A stretch of DNA of 64,000 nucleotides from Larkinella sp. C7 (lineage in GTDB: Bacteria > Bacteroidota > Bacteroidia > Cytophagales > Spirosomataceae), in NCBI RefSeq assembly GCF_006149005.1, contig NZ_VBSL01000003.1, forward strand, positions 1-64,000, given 5' to 3'. The translations under genes and the position numbers were made by a program. The notes below the pieces were generated by a model. It had not been told where the DNA came from and searched no databases. It worked only from the letters and a program-made list of their open reading frames with translations. This document shows, in pieces, positions 25,306 through 34,500 of the stretch (position 1 is the first letter of the stretch; each line of letters starts with the position of its first letter).

Positions 25306-26337
25306 TTGATCGACGACTTCCTATTCATGTCCCGCGCCTTGGAACTGGCCAAACTGGGCCGGGGGCACGTCAGCCCAAACCCGATGGTGGGCTGCGTCAT
25401 TGTCCATAACCAGCGCATCATTGGCGAAGGCTGGCACCGGCAGTATGGCGGCCCACACGCCGAAGTGAACGCCGTTCGCTCGGTGGCCGATGAATCGCTG
25501 CTGCCCGAATCGACGGTTTACGTCACGCTGGAACCGTGTTCGCATTTTGGAAAAACACCTCCCTGCGCCGATTTATTGATCGCCAAAGGCGTAAAAAAGG
25601 TGATCGTTTGCAACGACGACCCGAATCCGCTGGTGGCCGGCAAAGGTTTAGCCAAACTACGAGCGGCCGGTATTGAAGTAGAAACCGGCTTGCTGGCTGA
25701 GCGGGGCCGTGAACTGAACCGGCGGTTTTTTACCTTTATCGAGCAACAACGACCGTATCTGATTCTGAAATGGGCCGAAACCGCCGACGGTTTTATGGCT
25801 CCCGCGGATTTCCGCCCCATTCCGATCAGCAGCCCCTTGTCGCGGCAGTTGGTGCACAAATGGCGGACGGAGGAAGATGCGATCATGGTGGGCACCAACA
25901 CCGCCCGGTATGACAACCCGCAGTTGAACGTCCGGCTCTGGACCGGCCGAAATCCCGTTCGGATCGTCATCGACAAACCGTTGCAATTACCGTCCGCCCT
26001 GCATCTTTTCGACGGTTCGCAGCCGACGCTGGTGTATACGGTTTTGCCAGCAAAAGAAACAGTTGGCGTTACAAAATACACCCAGTTAGACCCCCAAGCC
26101 CCTTTCCTTCCGCAACTCATCGCCGATTTACACCAGCAAAAAATTCAGTCGGTAATTGTGGAAGGTGGGGCGGCTTTGCTGGAAAGCTTTCTGAAGATGG
26201 GGCTTTGGGATGAGGTGCGGGTTTTTAAAAGTCTGAAAGTGATGGGCGAAGGGCTGGCGGCTCCCGTGGCTCGGGGAAGGCTGGTCGCTACCGAGCGGAT
26301 CGGCGACGACTCGCTGATGACGTACCGGCCTTCCTGA
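25306..26337 (+). CDS. ribD: Bifunctional riboflavin deaminase/reductase RibD
   Basis: 343 residues. The N-terminal deaminase has the zinc site HAEVNAV (His51, Glu53) and PCSHFGKTPPC (residues 77-87); the C-terminal NADPH-dependent reductase starts around residue 150 and ends in a Gly-rich VEGGAALLESF block. It carries out steps two and three of riboflavin synthesis. The start is TTG at 25306: the MIDDFLFMSRALELA beginning aligns with the usual xDExYMxxALxLA, although an ATG seven codons later is possible. The stop is only 6 nt from the end of the convergent maeB gene, with no room for a terminator. Confidence 0.93.
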   Translation: MIDDFLFMSRALELAKLGRGHVSPNPMVGCVIVHNQRIIGEGWHRQYGGPHAEVNAVRSVADESLLPESTVYVTLEPCSHFGKTPPCADLLIAKGVKKVIVCNDDPNPLVAGKGLAKLRAAGIEVETGLLAERGRELNRRFFTFIEQQRPYLILKWAETADGFMAPADFRPIPISSPLSRQLVHKWRTEEDAIMVGTNTARYDNPQLNVRLWTGRNPVRIVIDKPLQLPSALHLFDGSQPTLVYTVLPAKETVGVTKYTQLDPQAPFLPQLIADLHQQKIQSVIVEGGAALLESFLKMGLWDEVRVFKSLKVMGEGLAAPVARGRLVATERIGDDSLMTYRPS

Positions 26338-26343
26338 ACCGAA

Positions 26344-28608
26344 TTACCGATCGACAACTGCGACCGCAACCATGTTGAAAATTTCCCGCACCGTACTGCC
26401 GAGTTGCAAAACGTGGATCGGTTTTTTCAGCCCCATCAGCACCGGGCCGATTTTTTCAATCTGCGCAATTTCTTTCAAAAGATTATATGCAATATTGGAC
26501 GATGACAGATTGGGGAAAATCAGCGTATTCGCGCCCGATTTTGCCAGGGGCGAGAACGGATAGGTTTCCTTCAATAAGTTCAGATTGAAAGGCAAGTGAG
26601 CCTGCATTTCACCGTCGACGATCAGATCCGGGCGTTTGGCGTGAAGAATTTTGACGGCTTTCTGCATTTTCAGGGCGTCTTCGCCACCGGCACTGCCGAA
26701 GGTCGAATAGGACAGAAACGCGATCCGGGGTTCCACATTCAACCGTTTGACTTCGTTGGCCGTGATCTCGGCAATTTCCACCAGCTCTTCGGCGGTCGGA
26801 CTGATGTTGACGGTGGTGTCGGCCAGAAAAATCGGGCCGAAGCGGCTCATCAAGATATACATCCCCAGAATCTTGTTGATGCCGTCCTGCGGTCCAATGA
26901 CCTGCAAGGCCGGTCGCAGCGTTTGGGGGTAATTGCGCGTCAAGCCCGAAATCAGCACATCGGCGGCACCAACTTCGACCATCACCGCGCCGTAATAATT
27001 GCGGTGCAGCATCAATCCTTTCGCATCGACGAAGGTCAGCCCTTTCCGTTTCCGTTTTTCATACAGCACTTCGGCGTAATCCAGTACGGTTTTTTCCTGT
27101 TTCCGGGAACGGGGATCGATGATGGTAACCCGTTCGATCGCCAGTTTATTTTCCCGGATAATCCGGTTGATCTTCGTCGCATTTCCCAGCAGGATCGGCA
27201 CGGCGATCTTCTGTTCAAGCACTTCCTGAACCGCCCGCAGCACCGTTAGATTTTCCCCATCGGTGAAAACTACCCGTTTCGGCGACCGTTTCGCCTGGTT
27301 GATTATGCCCCGAATCAGCGAATTGTCTAATCCGATGCGGTGGGATAACTGCGAATTATATTCTTCCCAATCGGTAATCAACTTGCCGGCAACCCCGGAT
27401 TCCATCGCGGCTTTGGCTACGGCGGGTGCTACGGTGGTCAGTAAACGGGGGTCCGTCGGTTTAGGTAGAATGTATTGTCGGCCAAACGACAGATTCTGTT
27501 GGCCGTAGGTCATGTTGACAATCTCCGGCACGGTTTTTTTCGCCAGATCGGCCAGCGCCCGAACAGCCGCCAGTTTCATGGCTTCGTTGATCGCGGTGGC
27601 CCGCACATCCAGTGCACCCCGGAAAATATAGGGGAAGCCCAGTACATTGTTGACCTGATTGGGATAGTCGGACCGCCCCGTGGCCATGATGATGTCGGGT
27701 CGGACGGAAACCGCTTCTTCGTAGGAAATTTCGGGCGTGGGATTGGCCATCGCAAACACGATGCAATCTTTCGCCATGGATTTGACCATATCCTGACTGA
27801 CCACTTTTCCGATCGACAATCCCAGAAACACATCCGCGCCCTGCATGGCATCGGCCAGCGTCCAGCCGTCCGGAAGCTGATCCCGGACGTACTTGTATTG
27901 GTTCGGAACCAGATTGGTCCGGGCGGGGTGCAGCAGTCCGTCCTTATCAAAAACCGTAATATGCTCTTTTTTGACACCCAGCGCGACGTATAAATCCAGG
28001 CAGGCGATGGCGGCTGCGCCCGCACCGTTGACGGCCAGTTTGATCTCACTGATTTCTTTACCAGAAATAGTCAGCGCATTCAGCAAAGCCGCTGCGCTGG
28101 TGATGGCGGTGCCGTGCTGGTCGTCGTGCATGACCGGAATCGTGAGTTCTTTCCGGAGCCGCTCTTCAATTTCGAAGCAGGCCGGAGCCGCAATATCTTC
28201 CAGATTGACCCCGCCAAACGTAGGCTCCAGAATCTTGACGGTGCGTACAAACTCGTCGATGTTGGTGGTATTCAGCTCAATATCGAAGGCGTCGATGTCG
28301 GCATAGATTTTAAACAGGAGGCATTTGCCTTCCATCACCGGTTTGGAAGCGCCGGGGCCAATATCGCCCAGACCCAACACCGCCGTGCCGTTGGTGATCA
28401 CTGCCACCAGATTACCCTTGGTCGTGTAATCGTAAATTTTCTCGGGGAAACTGGCAATTTCCAGACACGGTTCGGCCACGCCGGGGGAATAGGCCAGCGA
28501 CAGATCCCGTTGATTTAGCGTTTCTTTGGTCGGAACAACCTCAATTTTTCCCGGACGTCCTTTGGCGTGATAATGCAAGGCATCTTCCCGTAATTTTTGC
28601 GAACTCAT
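26344..28608 (-). CDS. maeB: NADP-dependent malic enzyme with C-terminal phosphotransacetylase-like domain
   Basis: 754 residues, the usual size of MaeB-type fusions. The N-terminal ~430 residues are malic enzyme ([32 protein letters not shown] and the NAD(P)-binding [13 protein letters not shown]). From about residue 435 a phosphotransacetylase-like domain follows ([16 protein letters not shown], then LGNATKI), which in MaeB is thought to be regulatory and not catalytic. It decarboxylates malate to pyruvate with NADP. It lies 59 nt after a malate-synthase-like gene and after lutABC on the same strand, so the whole set may handle C3/C4 acids. Confidence 0.95.
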   Translation of the reverse strand: MSSQKLREDALHYHAKGRPGKIEVVPTKETLNQRDLSLAYSPGVAEPCLEIASFPEKIYDYTTKGNLVAVITNGTAVLGLGDIGPGASKPVMEGKCLLFKIYADIDAFDIELNTTNIDEFVRTVKILEPTFGGVNLEDIAAPACFEIEERLRKELTIPVMHDDQHGTAITSAAALLNALTISGKEISEIKLAVNGAGAAAIACLDLYVALGVKKEHITVFDKDGLLHPARTNLVPNQYKYVRDQLPDGWTLADAMQGADVFLGLSIGKVVSQDMVKSMAKDCIVFAMANPTPEISYEEAVSVRPDIIMATGRSDYPNQVNNVLGFPYIFRGALDVRATAINEAMKLAAVRALADLAKKTVPEIVNMTYGQQNLSFGRQYILPKPTDPRLLTTVAPAVAKAAMESGVAGKLITDWEEYNSQLSHRIGLDNSLIRGIINQAKRSPKRVVFTDGENLTVLRAVQEVLEQKIAVPILLGNATKINRIIRENKLAIERVTIIDPRSRKQEKTVLDYAEVLYEKRKRKGLTFVDAKGLMLHRNYYGAVMVEVGAADVLISGLTRNYPQTLRPALQVIGPQDGINKILGMYILMSRFGPIFLADTTVNISPTAEELVEIAEITANEVKRLNVEPRIAFLSYSTFGSAGGEDALKMQKAVKILHAKRPDLIVDGEMQAHLPFNLNLLKETYPFSPLAKSGANTLIFPNLSSSNIAYNLLKEIAQIEKIGPVLMGLKKPIHVLQLGSTVREIFNMVAVAVVDR

Positions 28609-28667
28609 GGAATCGTAGTTTGCTGATGGCGATTGTTGCGACAGCCCACTGCTGCCAAAAACCGCCC

Positions 28668-30560
28668 CTAAACATACGGACTCGTTGCTACAAAGTCTAA
28701 ATTTTCGGTGATTCGTTTCCCGTCCTGCACCAGCGCGTTCATATACAGTTGGATCCGTTTTTTCGCCACGTCCAGATCCAGATTGTTGAGGTTGATGTTC
28801 AGCAGGTCGATGAACCAGGGCGGTTTTACTGCGCTCAGCGTGTAGACGTTCGCAATCGCCAGCGCAATTGGCAGGGTCGTCGTTTTCGAGGATTCGTACA
28901 CATCCTTACTGGCGGCTTTCAACAGCTTTTCGTATTCTTCGGCCACCAGTTTTTGGTACAGTTCTTCCGAAAAAACCGTCCCCGCTTTGGCTCCGGTTTC
29001 CGGATCATCGTCCGTCAAAACCGCCCCTTTGTGAACCCATTCCCACAAAATACTCAGCCGGATTTCGCCCGTTGCCATGTCTTCCATCAGGTACAGAATA
29101 TCGTCGTTGCCGAAAAAATCCGCCGGTTTCAGGGCCGCAGCCTGCATGCCCTGCCCGAACGCATTGCCGTATTGCAGCGCCACACTCACCAGATTCCGCG
29201 CGCCCCGAATGTCGGTCGGTGCCGGTTCGATCAGAATCAATCCGTCGGCATCAGCTTGCGTGTAGGTCAGCCGGGGGAATTCACGGCCCAACTGATTGGC
29301 TTCGCCCACTTTCTCCCAAACCGGTCGGACGATGTGTACCATTTTCCAGTGCGCCACCCATTTGCCGCTGGCTCCCTCGCGCTGTTCGCGACCGGCACCC
29401 GCCACGGCCTTTTCCATGCTGGCTGCGACTCCGGCTTCGGAACCCACCGGAATGTTGGGTTCCATACCGCCCTGCCACAAGGCAAAATTACCGTGCAAAT
29501 CCGGCGTGTTGACGGCCCGGCGCACGCGGTCTTCGTAATTCCGCATATACCCGTAGGTCATCGTGATGGCTTCAATATTCGGGTTGATGAACGTTTTGTC
29601 CCACGCCATCGCATCCGAAACGCTGTTGATATAATCCCAGCGACCGGTATTGTAGCCCACGAAGTGCTTGCCCAAAGCCGCCCGGATTTCCATCAACTGG
29701 TGCGTCGCTTCGAGTTGTTCGACCAGCACGTAGACTTTGATCGTTCCGGCAGGGAGTCCAATTTGACTCTCCAGGGCGTTGAGCAGGTCGTTCCAGACAG
29801 CGGCTTCTCCGGCAGTCTGGATTTTGGGCAGATACAGCACGATGGACGACCCGGCTTTTTGCAGTGCCTGATAATTGTTGACGACGTAGAGGGTCGCATC
29901 GACAATCGAAGCGGCCATAGCCGTTCCATCGGCATCGCGGATGTGTCGGTCGTCGAGGTGAAGACCCCGCGCCCGGAAGATTTTGGTGGTGAAATCCAGT
30001 TGGTTTTTCCAATCGGTGATCATTTTCCGGCCCAGAAATGAGTTCGACCAGCGGTTCATTTCCTGCGCGATCTGTTCGGCGACTTTCAGGAAAACCGGGT
30101 CTTTGTGAATGGCGAGTTTGAGGTTGCGTTGGTTGTCGAGCGACATGGTGGTAATCTGTCCCAGTGCATCTTCGCCGTCGAACATCCAGCCGTCGGCACC
30201 CGACAACAGCGCGTAGGCCACGTTTCGGATGCTGTTTTCGACGGGCGCATTGGGTTTGGCGGCTGGCCCGGTTCCCTGAATCCACTGGCGTTGCAGATCG
30301 GCCGGAATAACCGAGCCTTCAAAACGGCCGTCGCGGGCGTCCTGTACGTTGATCGTTGTACCGGGAATTAAACTTTCCGGGTCGAGGAAGGTGATGCGGG
30401 TTTTATTTTGCTGCCGATCAGCCCGCCGTTTCAGCCGGTCGGCCATAACGGTTTTGATGCGTTGGTTGAACGGAGCCAGGGCCGAAAGGGCCGTGAGGGC
30501 TTCGTCGGTATAGACGTCTTTATAGGTTTCCTGCAGGTTGTCGCGAATGGTTAGGGTCAT
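28668..30560 (-). CDS. Malate synthase-like TIM-barrel protein
   Basis: 630 residues from the ATG at 30560. I chose this start because MTLTIRDNLQETYKDVYTDE begins conserved sequence, whereas the upstream extension to 30668 reads through repeat-like DNA. Blocks typical of malate synthase A are present: FDGEDALGQ near the first barrel strands, GGMEPNIP, the KWVAHWKMVH block matching GTWVAHPG, and LYLMEDMATGEIRLSILWEWV close to the catalytic-Asp region LMEDAATAEISR. The usual enzyme is about 530 residues, so it carries roughly 100 extra. Malate synthase condenses glyoxylate with acetyl-CoA, but no isocitrate lyase is in the window. It sits between lutC and maeB on the same strand. Confidence 0.72.
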   Translation of the reverse strand: MTLTIRDNLQETYKDVYTDEALTALSALAPFNQRIKTVMADRLKRRADRQQNKTRITFLDPESLIPGTTINVQDARDGRFEGSVIPADLQRQWIQGTGPAAKPNAPVENSIRNVAYALLSGADGWMFDGEDALGQITTMSLDNQRNLKLAIHKDPVFLKVAEQIAQEMNRWSNSFLGRKMITDWKNQLDFTTKIFRARGLHLDDRHIRDADGTAMAASIVDATLYVVNNYQALQKAGSSIVLYLPKIQTAGEAAVWNDLLNALESQIGLPAGTIKVYVLVEQLEATHQLMEIRAALGKHFVGYNTGRWDYINSVSDAMAWDKTFINPNIEAITMTYGYMRNYEDRVRRAVNTPDLHGNFALWQGGMEPNIPVGSEAGVAASMEKAVAGAGREQREGASGKWVAHWKMVHIVRPVWEKVGEANQLGREFPRLTYTQADADGLILIEPAPTDIRGARNLVSVALQYGNAFGQGMQAAALKPADFFGNDDILYLMEDMATGEIRLSILWEWVHKGAVLTDDDPETGAKAGTVFSEELYQKLVAEEYEKLLKAASKDVYESSKTTTLPIALAIANVYTLSAVKPPWFIDLLNINLNNLDLDVAKKRIQLYMNALVQDGKRITENLDFVATSPYV

Positions 30561-30650
30561 GTTTGGGGTTTGAAGAGTTGTTGAAAAAACTGAAAATGCC
30601 GATTGCAAATCCCACACAGCAACGCGAGAGGTGATTTTCGATTCTTTTAA

Positions 30651-30671
30651 AAAGAATGATAAATGCAAAAG
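30651..30671. repeat. Solitary half-arm resembling hairpin family A
   Basis: The words AAAGAATGATAAATGCAAAAG match one arm of the family A hairpins, but no complementary arm lies nearby. It is just downstream of lutC. Confidence 0.4.
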
Positions 30672-30674
30672 GGT

Positions 30675-31259
30675 TTATTGTAGAATAAATACCGTCATCG
30701 TAATCGGCCCGTGGGCACCCATCACCAGCGCCTGCTCGATGTCTGCCGTTTTGGAGGGGCCGCCGATAAATGCACCAAAACCGTAGTCGCCCGGCCCGAT
30801 TTGCGCATAGGCTTCGTGCAGGGTCGGAACGATGGTTTCAGCCCGGACGACCACCGCCAGATGCTGGCAGATATACGGAATGATGCGTTGCCCCATCCGG
30901 TGTTCCGGGAGCCAAACCGCCCCGTTTTCGGCCACGGCCAGTTGGGCTTCGATCACGGCCAGTTCGACATCGTTGAAGGTGCGCGGATTGGCCATTTTGG
31001 AGAGAACTTCAAACGGTTCGCCCAGATCCGGCAGGGTGGTTACCAGCCGCTTTGTGGGGTCGAAGTTCTCCAGAAGCCGGGCGTTCACGGCGGCCAGGTC
31101 GTCAACGACAAAGACGTTGCCGCCGATGCTGGTAAAAACCGCCTGATAGGTTGAAACGAGGTTCTGTCGGTTGCCCTTTAAAAAAGACAGATCGGGCAAC
31201 GGACTGGCGGGAGGCTGGTTTTTCAAAACCGCAGCCAGTATGCTTTCTCGGGTGCTCAT
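30675..31259 (-). CDS. lutC: Lactate-utilization protein C (LUD domain)
   Basis: 194 residues with a LUD domain, including the GPSKTADIEQALVMGAHGPITMTV C-terminal block (GPSKTADIE, then LVxGxHGP). LutC is one of three subunits that oxidise L-lactate to pyruvate in many bacteria. It follows lutB with a 33-nt gap. Start ATG at 31259. The set lutA-lutB-lutC is complete. Confidence 0.92.
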   Translation of the reverse strand: MSTRESILAAVLKNQPPASPLPDLSFLKGNRQNLVSTYQAVFTSIGGNVFVVDDLAAVNARLLENFDPTKRLVTTLPDLGEPFEVLSKMANPRTFNDVELAVIEAQLAVAENGAVWLPEHRMGQRIIPYICQHLAVVVRAETIVPTLHEAYAQIGPGDYGFGAFIGGPSKTADIEQALVMGAHGPITMTVFILQ

Positions 31260-31292
31260 GCCGGTTTTCAGGTTCAGGATGGAAAAGGCATT

Positions 31293-32687
31293 TTAAACTT
31301 TTTCGGAACCGTTGTCGCCCTGGTTTTTGGCGTACCATTCCCCGAACGACTCCTTCGGGCCGTCCGGCATTTCCCGCTGTTTGTACCACGGATTGAACTT
31401 GTTGTTCACGGCAAACGGGATGTTGTTCAACACCCACCGACCGGCCCGCCCGATGGTTGAATAGGAACCGGGCGAGGATAAGGTCCAGGCCATCGCTTTC
31501 ATGCCCAAAACCTTGGTATTGGCCGCGTATCCCTCCTGAACAATCACTTGCCGCCACTGATACAACTGGTCGTGGATATTGATTTTTACGGGGCAGACGT
31601 TGGAACACGAACCGCAGAGCGTCGAGGCAAAAGGTAAATCCGCGTGCCTTTTCATGTCCAGATTCGGGGCCAGAATTGCGCCAATCGGGCCGGAAATGGT
31701 GTTGTGGTAGCTCAAACCGCCACTTTTTCGATACACCGGGCAGGTGTTCATGCAAGCACCACATTTGATGCATTTCAGCGAATCCCGGAAATCCGGACGG
31801 CCCAACTGACGGCTTCTACCCAGATCGACCAGAACCAGATGCATCTCCTGACCCGGGCGCGGTTTTTTAAAATGACTGGAGTAAATCGTGATCGGCTGAC
31901 CGGTGGCACTCCGGGCCAGCAACCGTAAAAAAACGCCGAGGTGTTCCTTTTTGGGAATGATCTTTTCAATGCCCATCGACGCAATCTGAATGTCTGACAA
32001 ATGAGCGCCCATATCGGCATTTCCCTCGTTGGTACAGACGACGTATTCACCGGTTTCGGCCACGGCGAAATTAACGCCGGTCAGGGCGGCCCGGCGGCTG
32101 ATGAAAGCATCGCGCAGGTGCCAGCGGGCAAACCGGGTTAAGGTGGTGGGGTCCGAAACGCCTTTTTCGGTGCCCAGGTGTTCGTGAAAAATTTCGCCGA
32201 TTTCTTCTTTTCGTTTGTGAATACAGGGCAGCACAATGTGGCTCGGCGGTTCGTTGTCCAGTTGCTGGATGTATTCGCCCAGATCCGAGTTGATGACATC
32301 GATGCCGCGTTCGATCAGGTATTCGTTCAGGTGACATTCTTCCGTGAGCATGGATTTGCTTTTGATCATCTGCGTGATTTCCTTCGCTTTCAGGATGGAA
32401 TAGACAATCCGGTTGTGTTCTTCCGCATCAGCCGCCCAGTGGACGGTTACGCCATTTTTGGTAAGATTGGCTTCAAACTCCAGCAGGTAATCGTGCAGAT
32501 TGGCCAGCACGTTGCTTTTGATTCGGGAAGCGGTTTCGCGCAATTGTTCCCATTCGGGGATATTTTTGGCGGCTATGTCCCGTTTCTGCCGAATCCACCA
32601 GAGCGCACCGTCGTGCCAGTTGACGTGCTCTTCGTCCCGATTGAAGGCTTCGGCCAGGGCGGCATGATCTTTCGTTGCTTTTTCCAT
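31293..32687 (-). CDS. lutB: Lactate-utilization iron-sulfur protein B
   Basis: 464 residues from the ATG at 32687, which shares its first base with the end of the lutA stop (TGATG), indicating translational coupling. A GTG one codon upstream is a less likely start, and further upstream the frame overlaps lutA. An N-terminal LUD domain (about residues 60-290) is followed by two 4Fe-4S motifs, CIKCGACMNTCPVYRKSGG and CGSCSNVCPVKI, and a C-terminal DUF3390-like tail. It passes electrons within the LutABC L-lactate dehydrogenase complex. Confidence 0.94.
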   Translation of the reverse strand: MEKATKDHAALAEAFNRDEEHVNWHDGALWWIRQKRDIAAKNIPEWEQLRETASRIKSNVLANLHDYLLEFEANLTKNGVTVHWAADAEEHNRIVYSILKAKEITQMIKSKSMLTEECHLNEYLIERGIDVINSDLGEYIQQLDNEPPSHIVLPCIHKRKEEIGEIFHEHLGTEKGVSDPTTLTRFARWHLRDAFISRRAALTGVNFAVAETGEYVVCTNEGNADMGAHLSDIQIASMGIEKIIPKKEHLGVFLRLLARSATGQPITIYSSHFKKPRPGQEMHLVLVDLGRSRQLGRPDFRDSLKCIKCGACMNTCPVYRKSGGLSYHNTISGPIGAILAPNLDMKRHADLPFASTLCGSCSNVCPVKINIHDQLYQWRQVIVQEGYAANTKVLGMKAMAWTLSSPGSYSTIGRAGRWVLNNIPFAVNNKFNPWYKQREMPDGPKESFGEWYAKNQGDNGSEKV

Positions 32688-33424
32688 CACACGGTGGCGT
32701 TTAGAATTTCGGCAATGTGTACGGCTTTGACGGCACTTTTGTTCCGGTGCAGGATGCCTTCCAAATGCATCAGACAGGAAAGATCCACGGAGGTAATGTA
32801 TTCGGCCCCATTTTTCATGTGGTCGGTCACGCGGTCTTTGCCCATCTTGACGGAAACGGCCTCTTCGGCCACGCAGAAGGTCCCGCCAAAACCGCAGCAT
32901 TCGTCCGGGCGATCCAGATCAACCAGTTCCAGGCCGTCCACCATGTTCAGCAACTGCACCGGTTTGGAAAAGGGCGACGCGTTGAGTTCGCTCATCTGCG
33001 CCAGATACAGCCCCCGCAACCCGTGGCAACTCTGGTGAATGCCGACTTTGTGGGGAAACCGGGCCGCCAGATTCTCCACTTTCAGCACATCGGTCAGAAA
33101 CTCCACCAGTTCGTAGACTCTTGATCGGGTGCGTTCCGCCAGTGCCGGATTCGTTGGCGCATGGAGGTGTTGCTTGACGTGTAACACACAACTGGCCGAG
33201 GGCGCCACGATGTAATCAAAGTCGGAAAAATTTTCCAGAAAAAGACGGTTGCAGTCCTGCGTGAGGTGTTCGAAGCCGGAATTGGCCATCGGTTGTCCGC
33301 AACAGGTTTGCCGGGGCGGATACACCACCTCGACCCCCAGTTTTTGCAGCAGTTGCAGGGTTGCAATCGCGGCCTGGGGGTAAAACTGGTTGACGTAGCA
33401 GGGAATAAAAAGTCCGACAGTCAT
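32687..33424 (-). CDS. lutA: Lactate-utilization protein A, CCG-domain Fe-S oxidoreductase
   Basis: 245 residues. Two cysteine-rich CCG domains are visible: PRQTCCGQPMANSG in the first half and DECCGFGGTFCVAEE in the second, each preceded by a lone Cys (IPCYVNQ and HQSCHG). These bind an unusual Fe-S cluster in LutA/GlpC-like proteins. First gene of lutABC. The 107-nt gap upstream (to the metallophosphoesterase) has no obvious hairpin, and I see no clear TAnnTTTG element on this strand. Confidence 0.93.
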   Translation of the reverse strand: MTVGLFIPCYVNQFYPQAAIATLQLLQKLGVEVVYPPRQTCCGQPMANSGFEHLTQDCNRLFLENFSDFDYIVAPSASCVLHVKQHLHAPTNPALAERTRSRVYELVEFLTDVLKVENLAARFPHKVGIHQSCHGLRGLYLAQMSELNASPFSKPVQLLNMVDGLELVDLDRPDECCGFGGTFCVAEEAVSVKMGKDRVTDHMKNGAEYITSVDLSCLMHLEGILHRNKSAVKAVHIAEILNATV

Positions 33425-33531
33425 GGGGTAGGGTTTAGGATTACTCTATTCTTCCTAAAGCACCGAAGCGGATCAATTTACTAAGCAACTGCAAATCAGC
33501 TTCCTTTCCCTTTCTGGCGACGGGTCATGGC

Positions 33532-34311
33532 TTAGTCGACCGGCAAAGCTCGCTCTAAAAAGTCGGCGTAAAAATCCGGGATTTCACTGCGCCGGATTCC
33601 GTCGGCGGTCTGTGCGATGGGGTAGTCCACCTGAATCAGTTCATACCTAATCGAGTCGGCATCAAACCGCTTCTGAACGCCGGATGTAATGATGAGCAGG
33701 TACGTGGCCAGCGGTAATGCTTCTTTGGATCGCCCCACCGAGCCGCAATTGATGGCGGTTCTGGCCGGAAAACCGGGGTGGTTTTGAACCGTTCGGACGT
33801 ACGACTGGTGCGTGTGGCCCATGATCAATACCTCAGCGTTTTGCTCGTCCATCATCGTTGCCAGCTCATCGGAATCGTGGTCTTCGTAAATGTACTCGTC
33901 AATCGACCGCGTGCTGGCGTGGGTCAGGAGAACGGAAAGTGATGCACCCGCAAACGTGAATTCTACCCGAAGCTGGCGCGGCAGGCTGGCCAGGAATGAC
34001 TTGTTTTCCGGCGTAATGTGCTGGCGGGTGTAGTCGATGGCGGCCATCCGGGCCTGGGTTTCGGAATCGCGGTGTTTTGCCAACGGAATAACCGGCAGGT
34101 CGAAGGCAATGCGTTCGTCGTGGTTTCCCATGATCGTCGGGATGCGGTTTCGCCGGATCAGGTCGATGACTTCGTTGGGCCAGGGTGCAAAATCGACCAG
34201 ATCACCGAGGCAGAAAAGCTGATCGACCTGACGGTTTTCAATGTCCTGTAAAACCGCTTCCAGAGCGGGCAGATTGGCGTGAATATCGCTGATGATGGCA
34301 ATTTTTAACAT
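33532..34311 (-). CDS. Metallophosphoesterase (calcineurin-like, YfcE/MJ0936 type)
   Basis: 259 residues. The dinuclear metal motifs appear in order: ISDIHANLPALEAVL (DxH), GDLVDFAP (GDxxD), MGNHDE (GNHD), LLTHAS and LIMGHTHQSY (GHxH). The form with DIHANLPAL is that of small phosphodiesterases acting on nucleotides or phosphoesters. The substrate is not deducible. It is divergent from the lactate permease and 107 nt upstream of lutA on the same strand, but a link with lactate use is only positional. Confidence 0.9.
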   Translation of the reverse strand: MLKIAIISDIHANLPALEAVLQDIENRQVDQLFCLGDLVDFAPWPNEVIDLIRRNRIPTIMGNHDERIAFDLPVIPLAKHRDSETQARMAAIDYTRQHITPENKSFLASLPRQLRVEFTFAGASLSVLLTHASTRSIDEYIYEDHDSDELATMMDEQNAEVLIMGHTHQSYVRTVQNHPGFPARTAINCGSVGRSKEALPLATYLLIITSGVQKRFDADSIRYELIQVDYPIAQTADGIRRSEIPDFYADFLERALPVD

Positions 34312-34345
34312 CCTATAAACCAGAAAGTAACATCAATACAGGCCA

Positions 34346-34353
34346 CAAAGATA
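34346..34353 (-). promoter_or_regulatory. Putative -7 element (TATCTTTG on the minus strand) for the metallophosphoesterase
   Basis: Exact TAnnTTTG match about 35 nt upstream of the start. A TTG at 34370-34372 (minus strand) could be the -33 box with a slightly short spacing. Confidence 0.4.
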
Positions 34354-34500
34354 ACGGTTGGCGGATTGACAAGGCGGTAAAAACGAATCAGAAAAGAGAC
34401 GCAGATTCCGAACGGGCAAAATCGTATAGTAAAAAGCGGTAAAATTTGCTTTATCTGATTGATCTACCTTTACCCTGAACCCTTAACGCACGGATAGTTT

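Noticed and set aside
28749-30041. Long plus-strand frame (430 codons) opposite the malate-synthase-like gene
   Set aside because: Antisense to conserved enzyme blocks; composition is Arg/Phe/His-rich without motif.
26344-33424. Possible full glyoxylate shunt
   Set aside because: A malate-synthase-like gene is present but no isocitrate lyase was found in the window.
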